Part shown: positions 44,201 through 56,310 of the stretch, in pieces | How positions within the stretch are numbered: position 1 is the first letter of the stretch | Layout: each line of letters starts with the position of its first letter | DNA from: Dasypus novemcinctus | Lineage: Eukaryota; Chordata; Mammalia; Cingulata; Dasypodidae | DNA: 64,000 nucleotides | Direction: 5' to 3' | Assembly: GCF_030445035.2 (NCBI RefSeq) | Contig: NC_080677.1 | Span: forward strand, 29,151,513 to 29,215,512 | Notes under the pieces: generated by a model | The model's database searches: none | The model's input: the letters and a program-made list of their open reading frames with translations, nothing else | Told to the model about the DNA's origin: nothing | Translations under genes and position numbers: made by a program

Positions 44201-46849
44201 GAGTATAAAAGAGGCAGACATCACCAGAGTTCGGAAGGCTCTTTAATAGCAAGCGTATGGTAACTACATTGTTGGATGAGATCCTCACTCTTGGAGGGAC
44301 GGAGTGGGGGCAGATGTGGACAGGGCTCAGTATAGGATTTATACCGTTGAAAGCATCTAACAAAGGGCAACAGTTTTTGGCAACCCATTTCACAGTTTTG
44401 CAATTTACAAGAGATTTCTTTGAAAGGAAATATAAAGGCAAAGAAAGCATACACACCCTACTTGAAATGTTTCTTGCCTAAAAAAAAAAACCCGTTCCTT
44501 GCTTTTGCTCTTCATGTAGATGCCTAAATTTTGTTCTCACACACAAATTAAGACTGGATCACAGATATTTTCAGATTTTCCTTAGAATTGAAGATTTACT
44601 TTCTCCTCTGAAAGGTTGAAACCTGTAAAGAGCACTGCTCTGCATCTTTATCTGCCTAGATAGCAGAAAGTACTTGATAAAAATGAATCTTAAAGAAACA
44701 AAAGCAAAGCAAAACAAAGAACCAGGAAAACACATTTTTACAAATAAGAAACTGTCAGCTTTCTCTGTGGTACCAAATAACTTGAACACATTTCTAAGCA
44801 AATGAAATGTTTATTTTTATGTGGCCTGGCACAAGCCTTAATTGCATGTGCCTATTCAGCCTTCCAGTGCTTTAAATGGGGCTCCTAACATGAAATGCTC
44901 GCAGGTCCTCTATTTTGGTAATCCAAATTTAAATAAAAATATAAAAGACAACATGTTATTTTCCCAAGGAGCATGAACTATAGCAATTTTACTGTGGACA
45001 TGACATTGCCATGGACACCACGTGCTACTGGCATTCTGGTATGTTTTAGAATTACTCCGTATAAAATCTAAGACTTCAGCCTATTGTATCATACCTGCTA
45101 TCACAAAACCAAGATAACTGATTGGGTCTCTATGAAAGAGGATTATTTTTTAATTCAAAAAATTGTAGGCTTCTCTGGTACTCTGAATACTAAGTGTTCG
45201 GCAATGGCATCTCTTTGGAGTTAACACTCAGTGTAGGGAAGAGGGATGTGAGATCCATTTGAGTTTTAATTGTGCTCTTTCTACAACCCTGAAGCAAGCA
45301 GGAGCTAGGCAGACCCTGCGCCCTGGCCTGTTGGCACTGCTGGCCCAGGGCCTCCTCAGCAGGCACCAGGGAGCCTGTCCCGAGTTTGGTTCTTGTTCTA
45401 CCTGCCATGCGACTGGAACCCCTCTGGATTTGACAGCACATCACAAAGAGAGCCTGTTCTGGCTGGCAGCTTGTGGATTTGCAGAACACCTGTGGTCTTC
45501 CTTGGCTGGGAGGGGCATTTTCAAAGTCACAAAGCTCTTGACATGCAGCCAGTCCTTTGAGGAAAAGCAGGCCCCTAGCGTGCCAGTGGTGAAAACAAGT
45601 TTCCTGCCCCTTATATAATTGTGTCTCACTTTTTTTTTTTTAAGTCAGCACCTTATTCTCCTTATTCACCTCTATTCATCCCAAATTAGTCCTGTCTATT
45701 CCTACATGCCTCTCCGATCACAGGAAATCAGACTTGTTCATCCACAGATTCCCAACTTGTGAATTTTACATGCAAGGCAGATTCCTAAAATACAAATTCT
45801 CCTGACGTCTTGGTAACACAGCTCCCCTAGGTCCATACACTTTGTGCTCTTAGGAAACAAAAACAATCTTCCAAGACAGAATTATGCTACAGAATGGTTT
45901 CTGTTTATACATGACAAACAACTCTCACTACCAGGGGAGAGAGGTTTTCACTGAAGTCCATTGGAAAATTAAATTCTGGCATCAGGACACTGGGAGAATC
46001 CTTAAATGAGAGACCTTCCAGTCAGGGGGAAAAACAGAATATATGCTGCTCCGGGCCTCGGGGACATTAGTAGGACACCTTGGTGTGACTTAATCCTGCT
46101 CTGACAGTCATTGTGTGGGGTTTCACCTCACTCCCTGGCTCTGTAGTTCACTACCTGACACCTCCCCCCACCCCCCACCAAACTCTGCTTGACATGATTA
46201 TCAGACATCGGAAAGTAACCAGGAAGCCAGAAGCAAAAGGGCTCCACGATGCTCTCAAACCCGGGATGAAGATTTTGCATCATCAGCATGATTGCACAGC
46301 TGGCCCACAGCGATACTCAATCAACCAGCCGCCCCACCAGGCAGCCCTCTCTCCCCCTCCCTCACTCACACACGCGCTCTCATTCACTCTCGTAGTTTCA
46401 CTCTACTGGATGATACGGCAAAAAAAGGGAAAAGTACTTGTCTTTCAAGCTTTTCCATCTGTTCTTCACATAAAACCTCCCCTTTCAGTTATGTAAAACT
46501 TAATTCACTTCCAAAGCCCCAGTCTGTTGGGGCACACACACAAGAAATCTATGCCTTCCACAGGCTAGGCATGTACAGTTGGGACAGGGACCTCTTCGCT
46601 GTCTTCCGGGATCTCATGGTATTTAACCTATCATCTGGGAGTGGAATTTCCACAGCCCTCAGGATTGTGCCCAAGAGGGTCAGACACTAAGAGACCGGCA
46701 AAAACATGCTCTAAGGTAGTCCCAGGGCCAGGGTCCTCAGGACAGCATCTTGGCAAGATTCAAAATGTATTTGCTTTTTGTTTCCCTAACAGTTTTCTTG
46801 ATTGTTGCTTTTTATATACACACACATCGTAAGGCAGTTATAGAAGTAT
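41276..46849. other. Long repeat-poor unique sequence
   Basis: Over 5.5 kb I recognise only a possible reversed MIR scrap at 43355-43460 (CAGATCAGGAAACAAAGGTC). No exon stands out; frames up to 132 codons have no domain. Such a gap in repeat content may mean constraint or deep intron/3'UTR, but I cannot tell. Confidence 0.4.
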
Positions 46850-46990
46850 AGTGTTTAAAGCTGGAAGGGCAAACAGCCCTTGTTTCACAGAGTAGTTAAG
46901 TGACTTGCCCAAGGTCACACAGTCAATGACAGAGTCACTTCCTAATTCTCAGGCCAATGCTCCTTCCTCTGCACCATGCTGCCTCCCAGT
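46850..46990 (-). mobile_element. MIR
   Basis: CACAGAGTAGTTAAGTGACT, TGCCCAAGGTCACACAGTCA and AATGCTCCTTCCTCTGCACC are reversed MIR. Confidence 0.75.
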
Positions 46991-49425
46991 AAGTGTGTTT
47001 ATATATTTGGAAAGGTCAGGAACCTGTCTAGCCATGAAACAATTTCCATAATAAAAATCACAGGCTGCCTGACGTCACTGACCCTGGGAAGCTTCATGCT
47101 GTCCAAGCTCTAATGACGCACGATGATCAGAACACCCAGTGAGGGCAGGAGTGTGTGCACGAGTGTGCGGGTGAGCGTGTGGGGGCAGGAGGGATGTGCA
47201 CACGTCAGAGGAAAGGATGCTTCAGAGGAAACAACCTAGATTTGCTAATGCCTTTTGGGTTTTGCCATGAAAATAAATAACAGACAGGGGTTTTATCCCT
47301 ACCCCTGGGGCGGAACTAAGCCCAGAATTCTTACCAACCCACTGAACGGCTACGTCTCTCTCAGCTCACTTTTTTATAAACAGAGAATAGTAATAAAATA
47401 ATACAGAAATGTACTTGGTCAAAGTCTGAACACTTTTTTGATAAAATTACATTTTATATTAATGTCCATTCCATTTTCAAACAAATGCAAATTTCAATTT
47501 TAAGCCTTTTATGTATAAAATTCCAGTATACCTTCAATTGGAACAAGCTAGTCAAACTTCTTAATTTCAGTCGCAAAAGTCATTTTTACGGTCTACTGTG
47601 TTTAAATGGAAGTTACCAAACCTGGGTGATATCTAGATAATTTACAGCTCACAATCATGTTTGCTCATAAACAAAGCCAGTCAGAACATAGGCAAGGCAG
47701 CAGCAAATTGCAGAATATGCTCACCCCAGTGGATGAAACACTAAGCTCGGTTTTGTTAATAGGCTACTCTGAAGAAAATTCGTTTTACTTGAAATGAACC
47801 TCTAAGATGTTCTTCTGAGAAAAGAAAACACTTGGGTACTGAAGCACGGATGGAAACCACGACATTGTTTTACCCGATGACTTAAAACTGCGGTACACTG
47901 TTTTACCACGAGCAGTCAGCCACACTCCTCACAGCACCAATCAATTAAAGCAGAAAACTGTTGAGACAATCAGGTTTACACCGACGTGCCTGGAAGATAT
48001 ACAGGACTCCCATAAGCTCTGTGGTCTCTGTAGATTATTTTTTAAATTCAAAACTTTGACAATCTAACAGGCATGTGGGAACATGTTGAAAACATTCCCA
48101 CCCCAGATGCTACGTTTGGTCAAGTGTTGTAAAAGAGGCATTCTGCATCCTAAATTATCAGAACCCGAGTTGGGGAAGGGTCCAAGAAAATGAATGTTTA
48201 AATGATTCCATTTTAGCATTACAAAGAATTTCCCCAGTAAGTAACTGTTGGCTAAATGATGACAGCAGTGTTTCCAGTTAGTACAGCAGTTATTTCTGTG
48301 AGTTGTCTTGAGTATTTTGATCACTAAAACTTTTCCTTTTAATCAAGCTAACTATGATTAAAAGAATCCTACTTTTGTGTTGTTTTAAGAATTTGCTGAA
48401 ATTAGGTTCTTCAAAGCACTTGATTCCAATTTTTAAATAAATTTTTTTTTTTAAAGAATAAAAGGAAGATAAAGAATGTAAAAGAGGATTTGATCATATT
48501 TTTTTTAAAAGTTTATACCAGTTTATTTTTCCATTAAATATATCTATGGCTTCAAAGTTTCAGTGGCACTTGGATTCTGGATGTTTTAACGAGTTAACAA
48601 GTTGCCATCTTATTATTAAGAGAGAAGAAGGTAAATGTTTCATTTCATATGTGGCATAGTTATACTTTCAAGAGTTCAATAATTTATGTATTTCACCCCA
48701 TTTATATTTTCCACTACCAGATTTTTAAAAGTAGCTTTGGACGTAGCATGTTTCGAAATAACTGAACATCCAAGTAATGTTTACACCTAACCATGAACCA
48801 GCTGCTACAAACCCAGGTAATTTAGTCATGGCAGAACACCTGAACAAAGGCTTCTCTGCATCTCTTACCCTCTTAATCCAAAGCCAAGTGATTATCTTTT
48901 TCTGCCCTAGTACTTACGCTTGGTGGTTTAATGACTAGATATTAAAACACATGCTTTATAAGCAAAACCTTTCACTTATGGACACTTAAAAGGTACATAA
49001 AAAGTGCAGACTGCTTTTCTTCTCTGGCACACTTTCCCTCAGTAAGTTCACCTGTGAGAACTCCAAACATACCCTCAATACATTCAGAGTTCTCTACATT
49101 CAAGTTAGCGAATGTTAATTCTCCAACATAAACTCAAGAGAGAAGAGTCAGCCACAAAATGGACTCTAAATTTAAAATGGCAAAGGCTACTGAGACAACT
49201 CCATAGAAACCCCACTGAAGCAGGAGCGAAAATTCAGGTCACTTCTGAGCAAAGCTCATCACAGATATTTTATGGTCATTAAAAAGGTATTTCATTTTAA
49301 TTTGGATGCTGGGAGTCAGACGTCCTGTTTCCAAGTGCTAATGCAAATTGCTAACCCAGGAGCACACGCCCCACCTAGGGCAAAGCGGGGCTCATGCTTC
49401 TTCTCAGGTGTGAGCCCACGGAGGT
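46991..49425 (-). other. AT-rich repeat-free block, probable 3'UTR in part
   Basis: This block lies just downstream (minus strand) of the terminal exon at 49426-49536. It has no recognised repeat, is AT-rich from about 47390, and contains several AATAAA complements (TTTATT), for example near 48523. Where the 3'UTR ends cannot be told without transcript data. Confidence 0.35.
47070..47077. promoter_or_regulatory. Full CRE palindrome
   Basis: TGACGTCA occurs within CTGCCTGACGTCACTGACC. A second related word, TGACGC, lies near 47113. CpG is rare around it. Binding by CREB/ATF is possible but unproven. Confidence 0.35.
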
Positions 49426-49536
49426 CTACTGCTGACTGACCCCCATTTGGGGGTGGTCCGCCTCTGGCTCCTCCTCTTCCACGTCTGCACTGTACTCTTC
49501 AAATGCATCGTCATCTGCATCAGGAAGCCCCAGCAA
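49426..49536 (-). CDS. Probable terminal coding exon, acidic C-terminal tail
   Basis: On the minus strand a good acceptor (pyrimidine run TCCTCTCCCCTGTAG, AG complement at 49537-49538) is followed by 36 codons and a TAG stop (49428-49426). The peptide starts LLGLPDADDDAFEEY, continues with SADVEEEEPEADH and ends PQMGVSQQ. Twelve of its 36 residues are Asp or Glu, as in many intrinsically disordered C-terminal tails. Of the other two frames, one meets a stop after five codons and one stays open but reads as Arg/Thr/Trp-rich without pattern. I do not recognise the gene, and no upstream exon with a compatible phase was found in the 14 kb to the right, so the rest may lie outside the window. A chance open frame next to a splice-like site is the alternative. 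Confidence 0.5.
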   Translation of the reverse strand: MLGLPDADDDAFEEYSADVEEEEPEADHPQMGVSQQ

Positions 49537-49958
49537 CTACAGGGGAGAGGACAAGAACCATCTGTGAGCGCCAAATGGACCATAGACAGAAGACAACCAA
49601 AGGCATCTGATCCAAATTAAACAGCACTTACCAGTACTCAGAACAGCTAGGGACTTCCCACTAGAGTCAACAACCCCTGGAGTTATTTTTATAAACTTAT
49701 TAGACGGGAATAGCCATCTTTCCAATGGATCATTGCCCAAAAGACTAGGTTTTATTGGGGAGCCTGGAGAATCTCTACTTTTAAGAATCAAAATACAGCA
49801 CCACAAAGCATAAAGATATTATGATAGCCTAAAAAGTAACTATACTATCTATGCTCACACACACCCCTGGGTGTAGCAGTAGTATGAGATGAATGGTGCT
49901 GCCAGGTCCAATCAAGATGTCAAAAATCAATGCACTATTCTATTTTCTCCCCTAAAAA
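49537..49958. other. Putative intron next to the terminal exon
   Basis: No repeat recognised. An open stretch at 49632-49777 (minus) has splice-like ends but does not fit the phase of the terminal exon. Confidence 0.3.
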
Positions 49959-49959
49959 C

Positions 49960-50320
49960 AAATGCTGCCATTATTTATAACACAATTATTTAAAAAATGG
50001 AATCCACTAAAATATTCAACAAAATGGTTAAATAAATTATGGTATATCCATAAGCTGGAATTGCATGTATTTACTTTAAATGACAATTTTGAGTGCATGT
50101 CAGAAGAGCATGGTCCATTTTCATTATGCTAAGGATTTCTTAAAAGCTTTTTTATGCATAGAAAAAAAAGATTTCAGTGAAATACATCCAAACATTAAGG
50201 GTTCTTTTTTAGACAGCAGACTTTTTTCCCTCATCTTTTTGTATTTTTCAAATGCTCTACAATTATCTTCAGGGAAATTAAAAATAAATTAACAATATAC
50301 AATTTTTAAAAGCACAACCA
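49960..50320 (+). mobile_element. Old L1 3'UTR
   Basis: GGTTAAATAAATTATGGTAT, ATCCATAAGCTGGAATTGCA, TTATGCATAGAAAAAAAAGA and TTTTCAAATGCTCTACAATT follow the last part of an L1M 3'UTR. Confidence 0.7.
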
Positions 50321-51720
50321 GGCATCCAATCCACAGCTCCTCACACATGGCCAAAGGACCTTCTCACATGGTGGCCTCTTGGTTGGTCACTTTCAGGTAA
50401 CTTCACTGAATGGCCCCAATGACCCAAACACTAACTGCATTATGATACTAAAATAAGACAGACCATTCTGTTTACTTTGCACTGTCTCCCTAGCATTCTG
50501 CTACCTTCTTCCTCCTATTCTCTCCCAACTGCTTAAATGATTGAAGTGATAAGCAGAGCCCTGGTCAAAATAATGCCTTTACTCTGAAGGTCTCCAAACA
50601 CAACTTTACTTACAGGCCTCACAGGGCCCGATGAACCCACTCAGGACAAATCATCTGCTAAGCATTACTGCCCACAGTATGCATGTGGCCTGCCAAGGCG
50701 GACACAGCCAACTGCAGGCACGTGCTTTCCCCTTAGAGCTCTGCGTGCTGCCTGCAGCTGTCTCTGAGACACACTGTTAGCTTGAAGGGGAAGGGCAGGA
50801 AGAGCACATCTCAGCTTGTCTGGACACCAATCTGTGTGTGGTTGGGAGTCGTCCCTTTCTCTTGCTACTGTCTCCCATCCAGAATTTAGCAGATGGGAAA
50901 AAAAGATGACGTATGCCTCTAAAGAGAGAGAAAAGATGGCTGGTCACAATGAAAACTAGGTGATTCATATTTGGGGGTTCAACCATTAAAGAGCTGCTCA
51001 GTGACAGAGTGGAAAGTATCAGATGAGTAATTACATTTAACTAGGTGGTAAATATTGTTGCTACTACCAGGAACGCCCAAATCACCTAAACTCCAAAAGA
51101 AAATCAGCATTAATCCAACAATAAGTGTAACTTGTTCCTCACACTAAAGGGAAAGCCCCAGAAGAAAAATGGCCAATGGGTTCTCTCTCACTTTCCAGAC
51201 CTGCCTGGTAGTGGCTGTCTGGAGCTCTGGGTTCAGGAGGATTTTGAAGCTCAGTGGGAAAGACTATGGTCAATTAGCAATGACCCTGCTGGGTAAGGAG
51301 GGAGCAGCTGAGGCAGGCATCGACATCTGCCATCCTTCTCCTAAAAAGACATGCCATCCAGCCGTTTACTCTACAATACACAGACTCAAACCACAGGTAG
51401 CACGGATCACTCTCCTCAGCTTAGGGTGGCTTGTAGATGGGGACCCAGCCAGTCAAGCATGGTGCCCCTGCTCCCTGTTCTCCTCTCTTCTTCCTAGCTC
51501 CCTACCTTACCTTAGATGTGAATCCAAAGCACTTAGTTATAGGTTCTGGAGCATCAGCTACAGGGAGACCGTTCCCTTTGGCAGGAAGTATGCTTACTAT
51601 TTCAAGAGCTTTTCTCCCCTTCCCTCACAGAAGGGGGGAAAGAAAGTAAGTAACTCTCAATGGTCTTCTGGACTTTTTAAGCCCTTACTGCAGGGTTTAT
51701 GATTTCATTGAGAGGCTATG
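50321..51720. other. Unique sequence, nothing recognised
   Basis: A 177-codon plus frame (51169-51702) has no domain and is overlapped by a 70-codon frame; low-confidence chance frame. ACTTAC (donor complement near 50611) has no open exon beside it. Confidence 0.35.
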
Positions 51721-51930
51721 TGAAAAAGGCACTGGAATTGGGAGTTGGGAAGCCAGGGCTTTAGGTTAGTTTGGGGACCTTTTCTGAGCCTCAGGGTCCT
51801 TACCTATAAAGTGGGAACTGCGACACCTATTCTACCTCAAAAGGTAACTATGGAGATTAAATGAGAAAATCACTGTGGCCACGATCTACAAACTGTAGAG
51901 CTGCATATAAATGCATCTAGTTATTTTATC
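51721..51930 (+). mobile_element. MIR
   Basis: TTTTCTGAGCCTCAGGGTCC, TTACCTATAAAGTGGGAACT and GGAGATTAAATGAGAAAATC are MIR on the plus strand. Confidence 0.7.
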
Positions 51931-52176
51931 ATGCTTCTTAGATATAAGTCACATAAACACAATCAGCTCAATTCAAGGGAGATGACTGCTGCATCAAGTA
52001 GAATGCCTCCTGCCCCCGCTGTTCCTCTCTTCTGCCATGCTTGCTTTTTGACCACTGCACCGCTAATTAGTACTGTAAGATATGAGAACTGAAACTCAAT
52101 TCTATTGGTTTCCTAATTTGACGGTCAGGATTGCAGTTAGCATTCCATTGAACCAAATGATTTCACGATATCATTC

Positions 52177-52584
52177 TTTAAATTTCTTTTTCTCCCCTTC
52201 CCTCCCCCTCCCCCTCCGCTCCAGTTGTCTGTTCTCTGTGTCCATTTGCTGCGTGTTCTTTTTTGTCCGCTTCTGTTGTTGTCAGACACATGGGAATCTG
52301 TTTCTTTTTGCTGCGTCATCTTGTTGTGTCAGCTCTCCGTGTGTGTGGCGCCATTCCTGGGCAGGCTGCACTTTCTTTCGTGCTGGGCGGCTCTCCTTAC
52401 GGGGCGCACTCCTTGCACGTGGGGCTCCCCTATGTGGGGACACCCCTGCGTGGCAGGTCACTCCTTGCGCGCATCAGCACTGCGCATGGGCCAGCTCCAC
52501 ACGGGTCAAGGAGGCCCGGGGTTTGAACTGCGGACCTCCCATGTGGTAGACGGACGCCCTAACCATTGAGCCAATTCCGCTTCC
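52177..52584 (-). mobile_element. Long armadillo-type SINE
   Basis: The minus-strand head starts at 52584 with GGAAGCGGAATTGGCTCAAT, has box B GTTCAAACCCC near 52517-52527 and the full body. Flanks 52164-52176 (CACGATATCATTC) and 52585-52597 (CACCATATCACTG) agree at 10 of 13 positions. A C-rich tail (52191-52225) replaces pure poly(A). Confidence 0.9.
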
Positions 52585-52619
52585 CACCATATCACTGTAA
52601 TAGTTAAGACTAGTTAACT

Positions 52620-52830
52620 TACTATCTGCTCAGCACGCCTTAAGCAGCTTTATATATATTCAGCTGGTGTGATAACCCTCTGGTTATTAACCCCATTTTA
52701 CTGATAAGGCCTAGAGAGACTGGGTAATTTGCCTGAATTGCCCAGTAAGCAGCAGAGCCAGGACTCAAACCCAGATCCATTTGACTGCCAACTTCACATA
52801 CCCAACCACTAAGCTATTCAGGAGATTCCC
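52620..52830 (-). mobile_element. MIR
   Basis: CCCCATTTTACTGATAAGGC, AGAGAGACTGGGTAATTTGC and AGAGCCAGGACTCAAACCCA are reversed MIR, almost complete. Confidence 0.85.
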
Positions 52831-53700
52831 TTCTAGCTGTCGATGCTATTCCTGGTTAGCTAGAAGTTTCAGTGTTTTCTATGGGGTAATACACATTTCA
52901 AGAAATACTATTTGTAATTGCTAATGTCTGCATTTATGAATATGTGCAATTTGGAGATGCATATGTTGAGTAGAAAAAGTACTAGAATTGGAATTTGCCT
53001 GAAATTCCGAAGGATACCATTCAGATATGTAGTAACCTAGCATTTCTGCCTCTGTCCTCCACTCTCATCTATGGTGGACAAATTTAAATTTATTTAAATT
53101 TAACTTCTGGATTCAAATTTTCAACAGTCAAGAAGATATATCAGGGACAGGAGTACAAATAGACTTGTAAGAATCCTGGAGTCCTTCCTTTTACTATACC
53201 CACGTGTTCACTCCTATATGGAAAAAGGAGATGGGCCAAAATATCTGAAGGGCCTGGTCTATAAGAATCCTTATAATTACAGTAATTTTTTTCTTCTTCC
53301 GTTAGTTTTTTAGCTGACTAGGAAAAAAAAGTTTAATCTCACTCTGTACAATAGCAATTCCAGTATCTCGCTGTCCATAAAGCTTCCTTTGAGAAATCTA
53401 TGATCACATAGAAATGCCAGGGGCTACCCATTGAAACTGGGTTGAACTGGGAACATAGAGATACCAACCCTTGAGAATTAAAGTCTGGGAGACCCAAAAG
53501 ATTATGAGTTATCGTCTGGAAAATACTATAAACTATTTTAGCACGGTCAGCTGGCATTTGGGTCTGCTCTCTCTGAAGGTGGCACTCACTCAGCCCATAA
53601 GTTAGACTGTCTTCATAAAAGAAGGGGAGGAGAGTAGCCAATCAGGTATCGCTTTGGTACACCCAGTAAGTGCTCTGTGGCTCCTTCCTGAGGATCCCTC
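52831..53700. other. Unique sequence, nothing recognised
   Basis: AT-rich in 53070-53110. No exon or repeat named. Confidence 0.4.
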
Positions 53701-53880
53701 AAAGCAGCCCTTCTTACACTTGACTGTGTCTATGATTCGCCCTGGGATCTTGTTAAAATGAAGATTCTGAATCAGTGGGATGAAGATAAGGCCTGGGACT
53801 CTGCATTTTCAACAAGGTCCCAAGTGATGGTGAAGTTGCTGGTTCAGGCCACACTCTTGATAGTGAGAAACTAAAGCATT
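53701..53880 (+). mobile_element. MER5-type hAT element, degraded
   Basis: GCCCTTCTTACACTTGACTG, CCTGGGATCTTGTTAAAATG, AAGATTCTGAATCAGTGGGA, TTTTCAACAAGGTCCCAAGT and TTGATAGTGAGAA follow MER5A/B with decayed ends. Confidence 0.65.
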
Positions 53881-55219
53881 TGGGGGATTTGACACCATTT
53901 ATCTCTTAATGATCCATGATGACGGTGGTAGCAAGAAACCCATGAAAGGATACTGATCAGTTTGCATTCTCCACACCAGGCAAACATTAAGTAGGTGGCA
54001 AGATGAATGTAAGACCAAATGCAATTTACTGCTAAAAGGAGGAATAGGTAAGAGTAGTAGGACCTGTCTTACTTTTAGGGGCCATCTCTAAAAAAGGCAA
54101 AGGTTTGAATGTTCAAAATACGAGTTAAAAATAAAAGCCAGGATAAACTCAATCTATCGACATTCAATTGTGGGTGTATGATCTTTTCTTGTAAGACTTT
54201 CCAACCTGAGGGAGGGAGGAGGAGAGGGGAGCAGCTTCCCACAGGTAGGTTCTTTCCATTTTTCACAGCTCTTGACCAGGTTTAAGAGTAAAGCAAGAAC
54301 TGGCCTTTGGCTGGGCCACAAAGGGTTTCCCTGTGGGGTTTAATCCCCGGCTTTCCAGCCATTAATGGAAAATCAAGTTTGCTCATGCTTGGTGAGCTAG
54401 AATTAGTGGCATTTTTCTGGCAGAAGTGTCTCTGCTTCTCAGGAGAAGAAATGTGGAATCACAGCAATCCAGAGTTGCCCAGTAAGCAGCAGAGTCAGGG
54501 GTCAGGCAGTGTGAGAAATCACAGGCACCTGTGGCCCATCAGAGCAGCATCAACCCAAACAACAGACAAAATCCAATAGAAACAGGTGCCTCACAGCCCT
54601 ACCGTCTACCAGCATTCAGAAGGGGAGGAAAAAGAATACTCTAGGAAAACAATAATTCCTTGTATTTTAGAAAACCTTGGGAGAATTTGAAAGGGTGACG
54701 ATAAGGTTTCGTTTTACAGCTAAATTGGAAATTGAAGACTATCTCTTCTCTTGTGAATGTTTTTCAACCAGGAGTAAGCCTGGCAGTTGTCACTAAGGAA
54801 AAGACATAAAAACGTTGAGGAAAAAATGAATGACCTATTATTTAGAGCCATAACAACTATATTAACTAGCTCAATTATGAGATGACACCAACTGTCAACC
54901 TAGGGTCATGTAAGTGACAAAAACGCAGGTCTCCAAAGCTTATCCAATTCACATTTATCCAAGCTATCAATTGCTATCTCTGAAACCAATATTGGTAGCA
55001 GTACATAGATAAACCTGCCTGCTCAAAGAGGGTAGCAGTAGGCTGCTGGGCATTTTCATTTATATACATGTACCATTTGGATATGAAGTTCCAATAGGAA
55101 GGAAGGTAACTAGGTAAAAAGCATTCCTTTCTGACAGGTCATCACAGCCAGGTAGGAGACCACCTGAATGAGGTAGAATGTGGGTCGCTCTAGGAGGGAA
55201 ACTGGACAGCTTCAGCCAC
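53881..55219. other. Unique sequence, nothing recognised
   Basis: No named repeat or exon. GTAGGTTC after CCCACAG near 54245 is only a chance donor. Confidence 0.4.
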
Positions 55220-55330
55220 GGCCCTTTATTCATCTAACAAACATTTCCTGAACATCAGCTGTGAGCCAGAAATCGAGATTACATTCAGCACTGGGGCTGG
55301 ATTTTGACAGCCCTTTGTGTTCTCAGTCTG
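55220..55330 (-). mobile_element. L2 3' end fragment (antisense)
   Basis: TTTATTCATCTAACAAACAT, TTCCTGAACATCAGCTGTGA and GCACTGGGGCTGG resemble the reversed L2 tail. Confidence 0.5.
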
Positions 55331-56119
55331 ATTTCGAATCTCCCCATGAACGCACAAGATAGTGACACATTTTAAGATGGGGAGGTTAAAGTTGCTGCCC
55401 TGCTCACAGCCTTACAGCAGGGAAGCACGCCAGGCCAGTGCAGGGCTCACCCACGCGTACCCGGGGACGCCCTGTAGGACTCCTTAGGCCACAGGCCCTT
55501 CCTGGACGGTCTCCTTGGCCAGCCCTCCTTTCCCTCTGAGCCTTACTCAGTACTTCTTCCCACAATGAGCCCTGTGAGGTCTGACATTCCTAACACTTCT
55601 TTGTATAAACAGCATCACTTCTTTAAAAAACCAACATATTTTCTGATTATAAATGTTTTTTTGTATCAATCCATATTTTTAAAATATGGAAAAGAAGAAA
55701 ATAAAAATCACCCAAAACCCAGAAGTTCTTGGTCTGGCCATATGTGGGCCCTTCACTTTTAGGCGACAGAAGCATCTGTTCTTCCTCCTTGTACCCTAGC
55801 ATCTAGCACAGTGGGTTGTATGGACTAGGTAACCATCGATGAACAGTTATTATCTGGCCAAAATCAAGGTTGATAAACTTTTGGCTATACCCCCACCCCA
55901 ATAGCTTTTAAAATCCTCAGCTTTGCCAGATGCTTGTAAGCATGTGTTGAAACCACTTAGCAAAGTGTTTTCTCTCTCCACCAAAAATATAAGGGTCTCA
56001 ACAAAGGTTTCATGAAGTCTGCTAATTTCTCAGCAGTATTTGCCCAGCAGCCCTCCTGACCAAATCAACACTAACACTAAGAGCTCCGTGAGCACCCAGC
56101 AAGAACTGCCGACTTTCAT
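55331..56119. other. Unique sequence; possible L2 tail scrap
   Basis: GTACCCTAGCATCTAGCACA near 55791 resembles an L2 tail. Nothing else. Confidence 0.35.
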
Positions 56120-56310
56120 CTTCATAGCAACCTGAAACTAAGTACTGTTAGTAGTTTCCTAGTGTTTTCCAAGTGAGGAAAACAAGAAACAGAGAGGTTA
56201 AATAACTTGCCTAAGGTCTCACAGCCAGCAAGTGTCAGAGCTGGGGACTGAAGCCAGATAGATAGCCTGCCCACAGAATGCGGGTTCCTCCTCACTGCAG
56301 TATCCGGATT
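56120..56310 (-). mobile_element. MIR
   Basis: CCAAGTGAGGAAAACAAGAA, CAGAGAGGTTAAATAACTTG, CACAGCCAGCAAGTGTCAGA and GCTGGGGACTGAAGCCAG are reversed MIR. Confidence 0.8.

Noticed and set aside
49632-49777. Possible second exon upstream of the terminal exon
   Set aside because: It has a GTAAGT donor and an open frame, but the acceptor is weak (AAAAG) and joining its frame (phase 1 end) to 49536 gives a stop after five codons.
51169-51702. 177-codon plus-strand frame
   Set aside because: No domain, ordinary composition, and other overlapping frames; length is within chance for the window.
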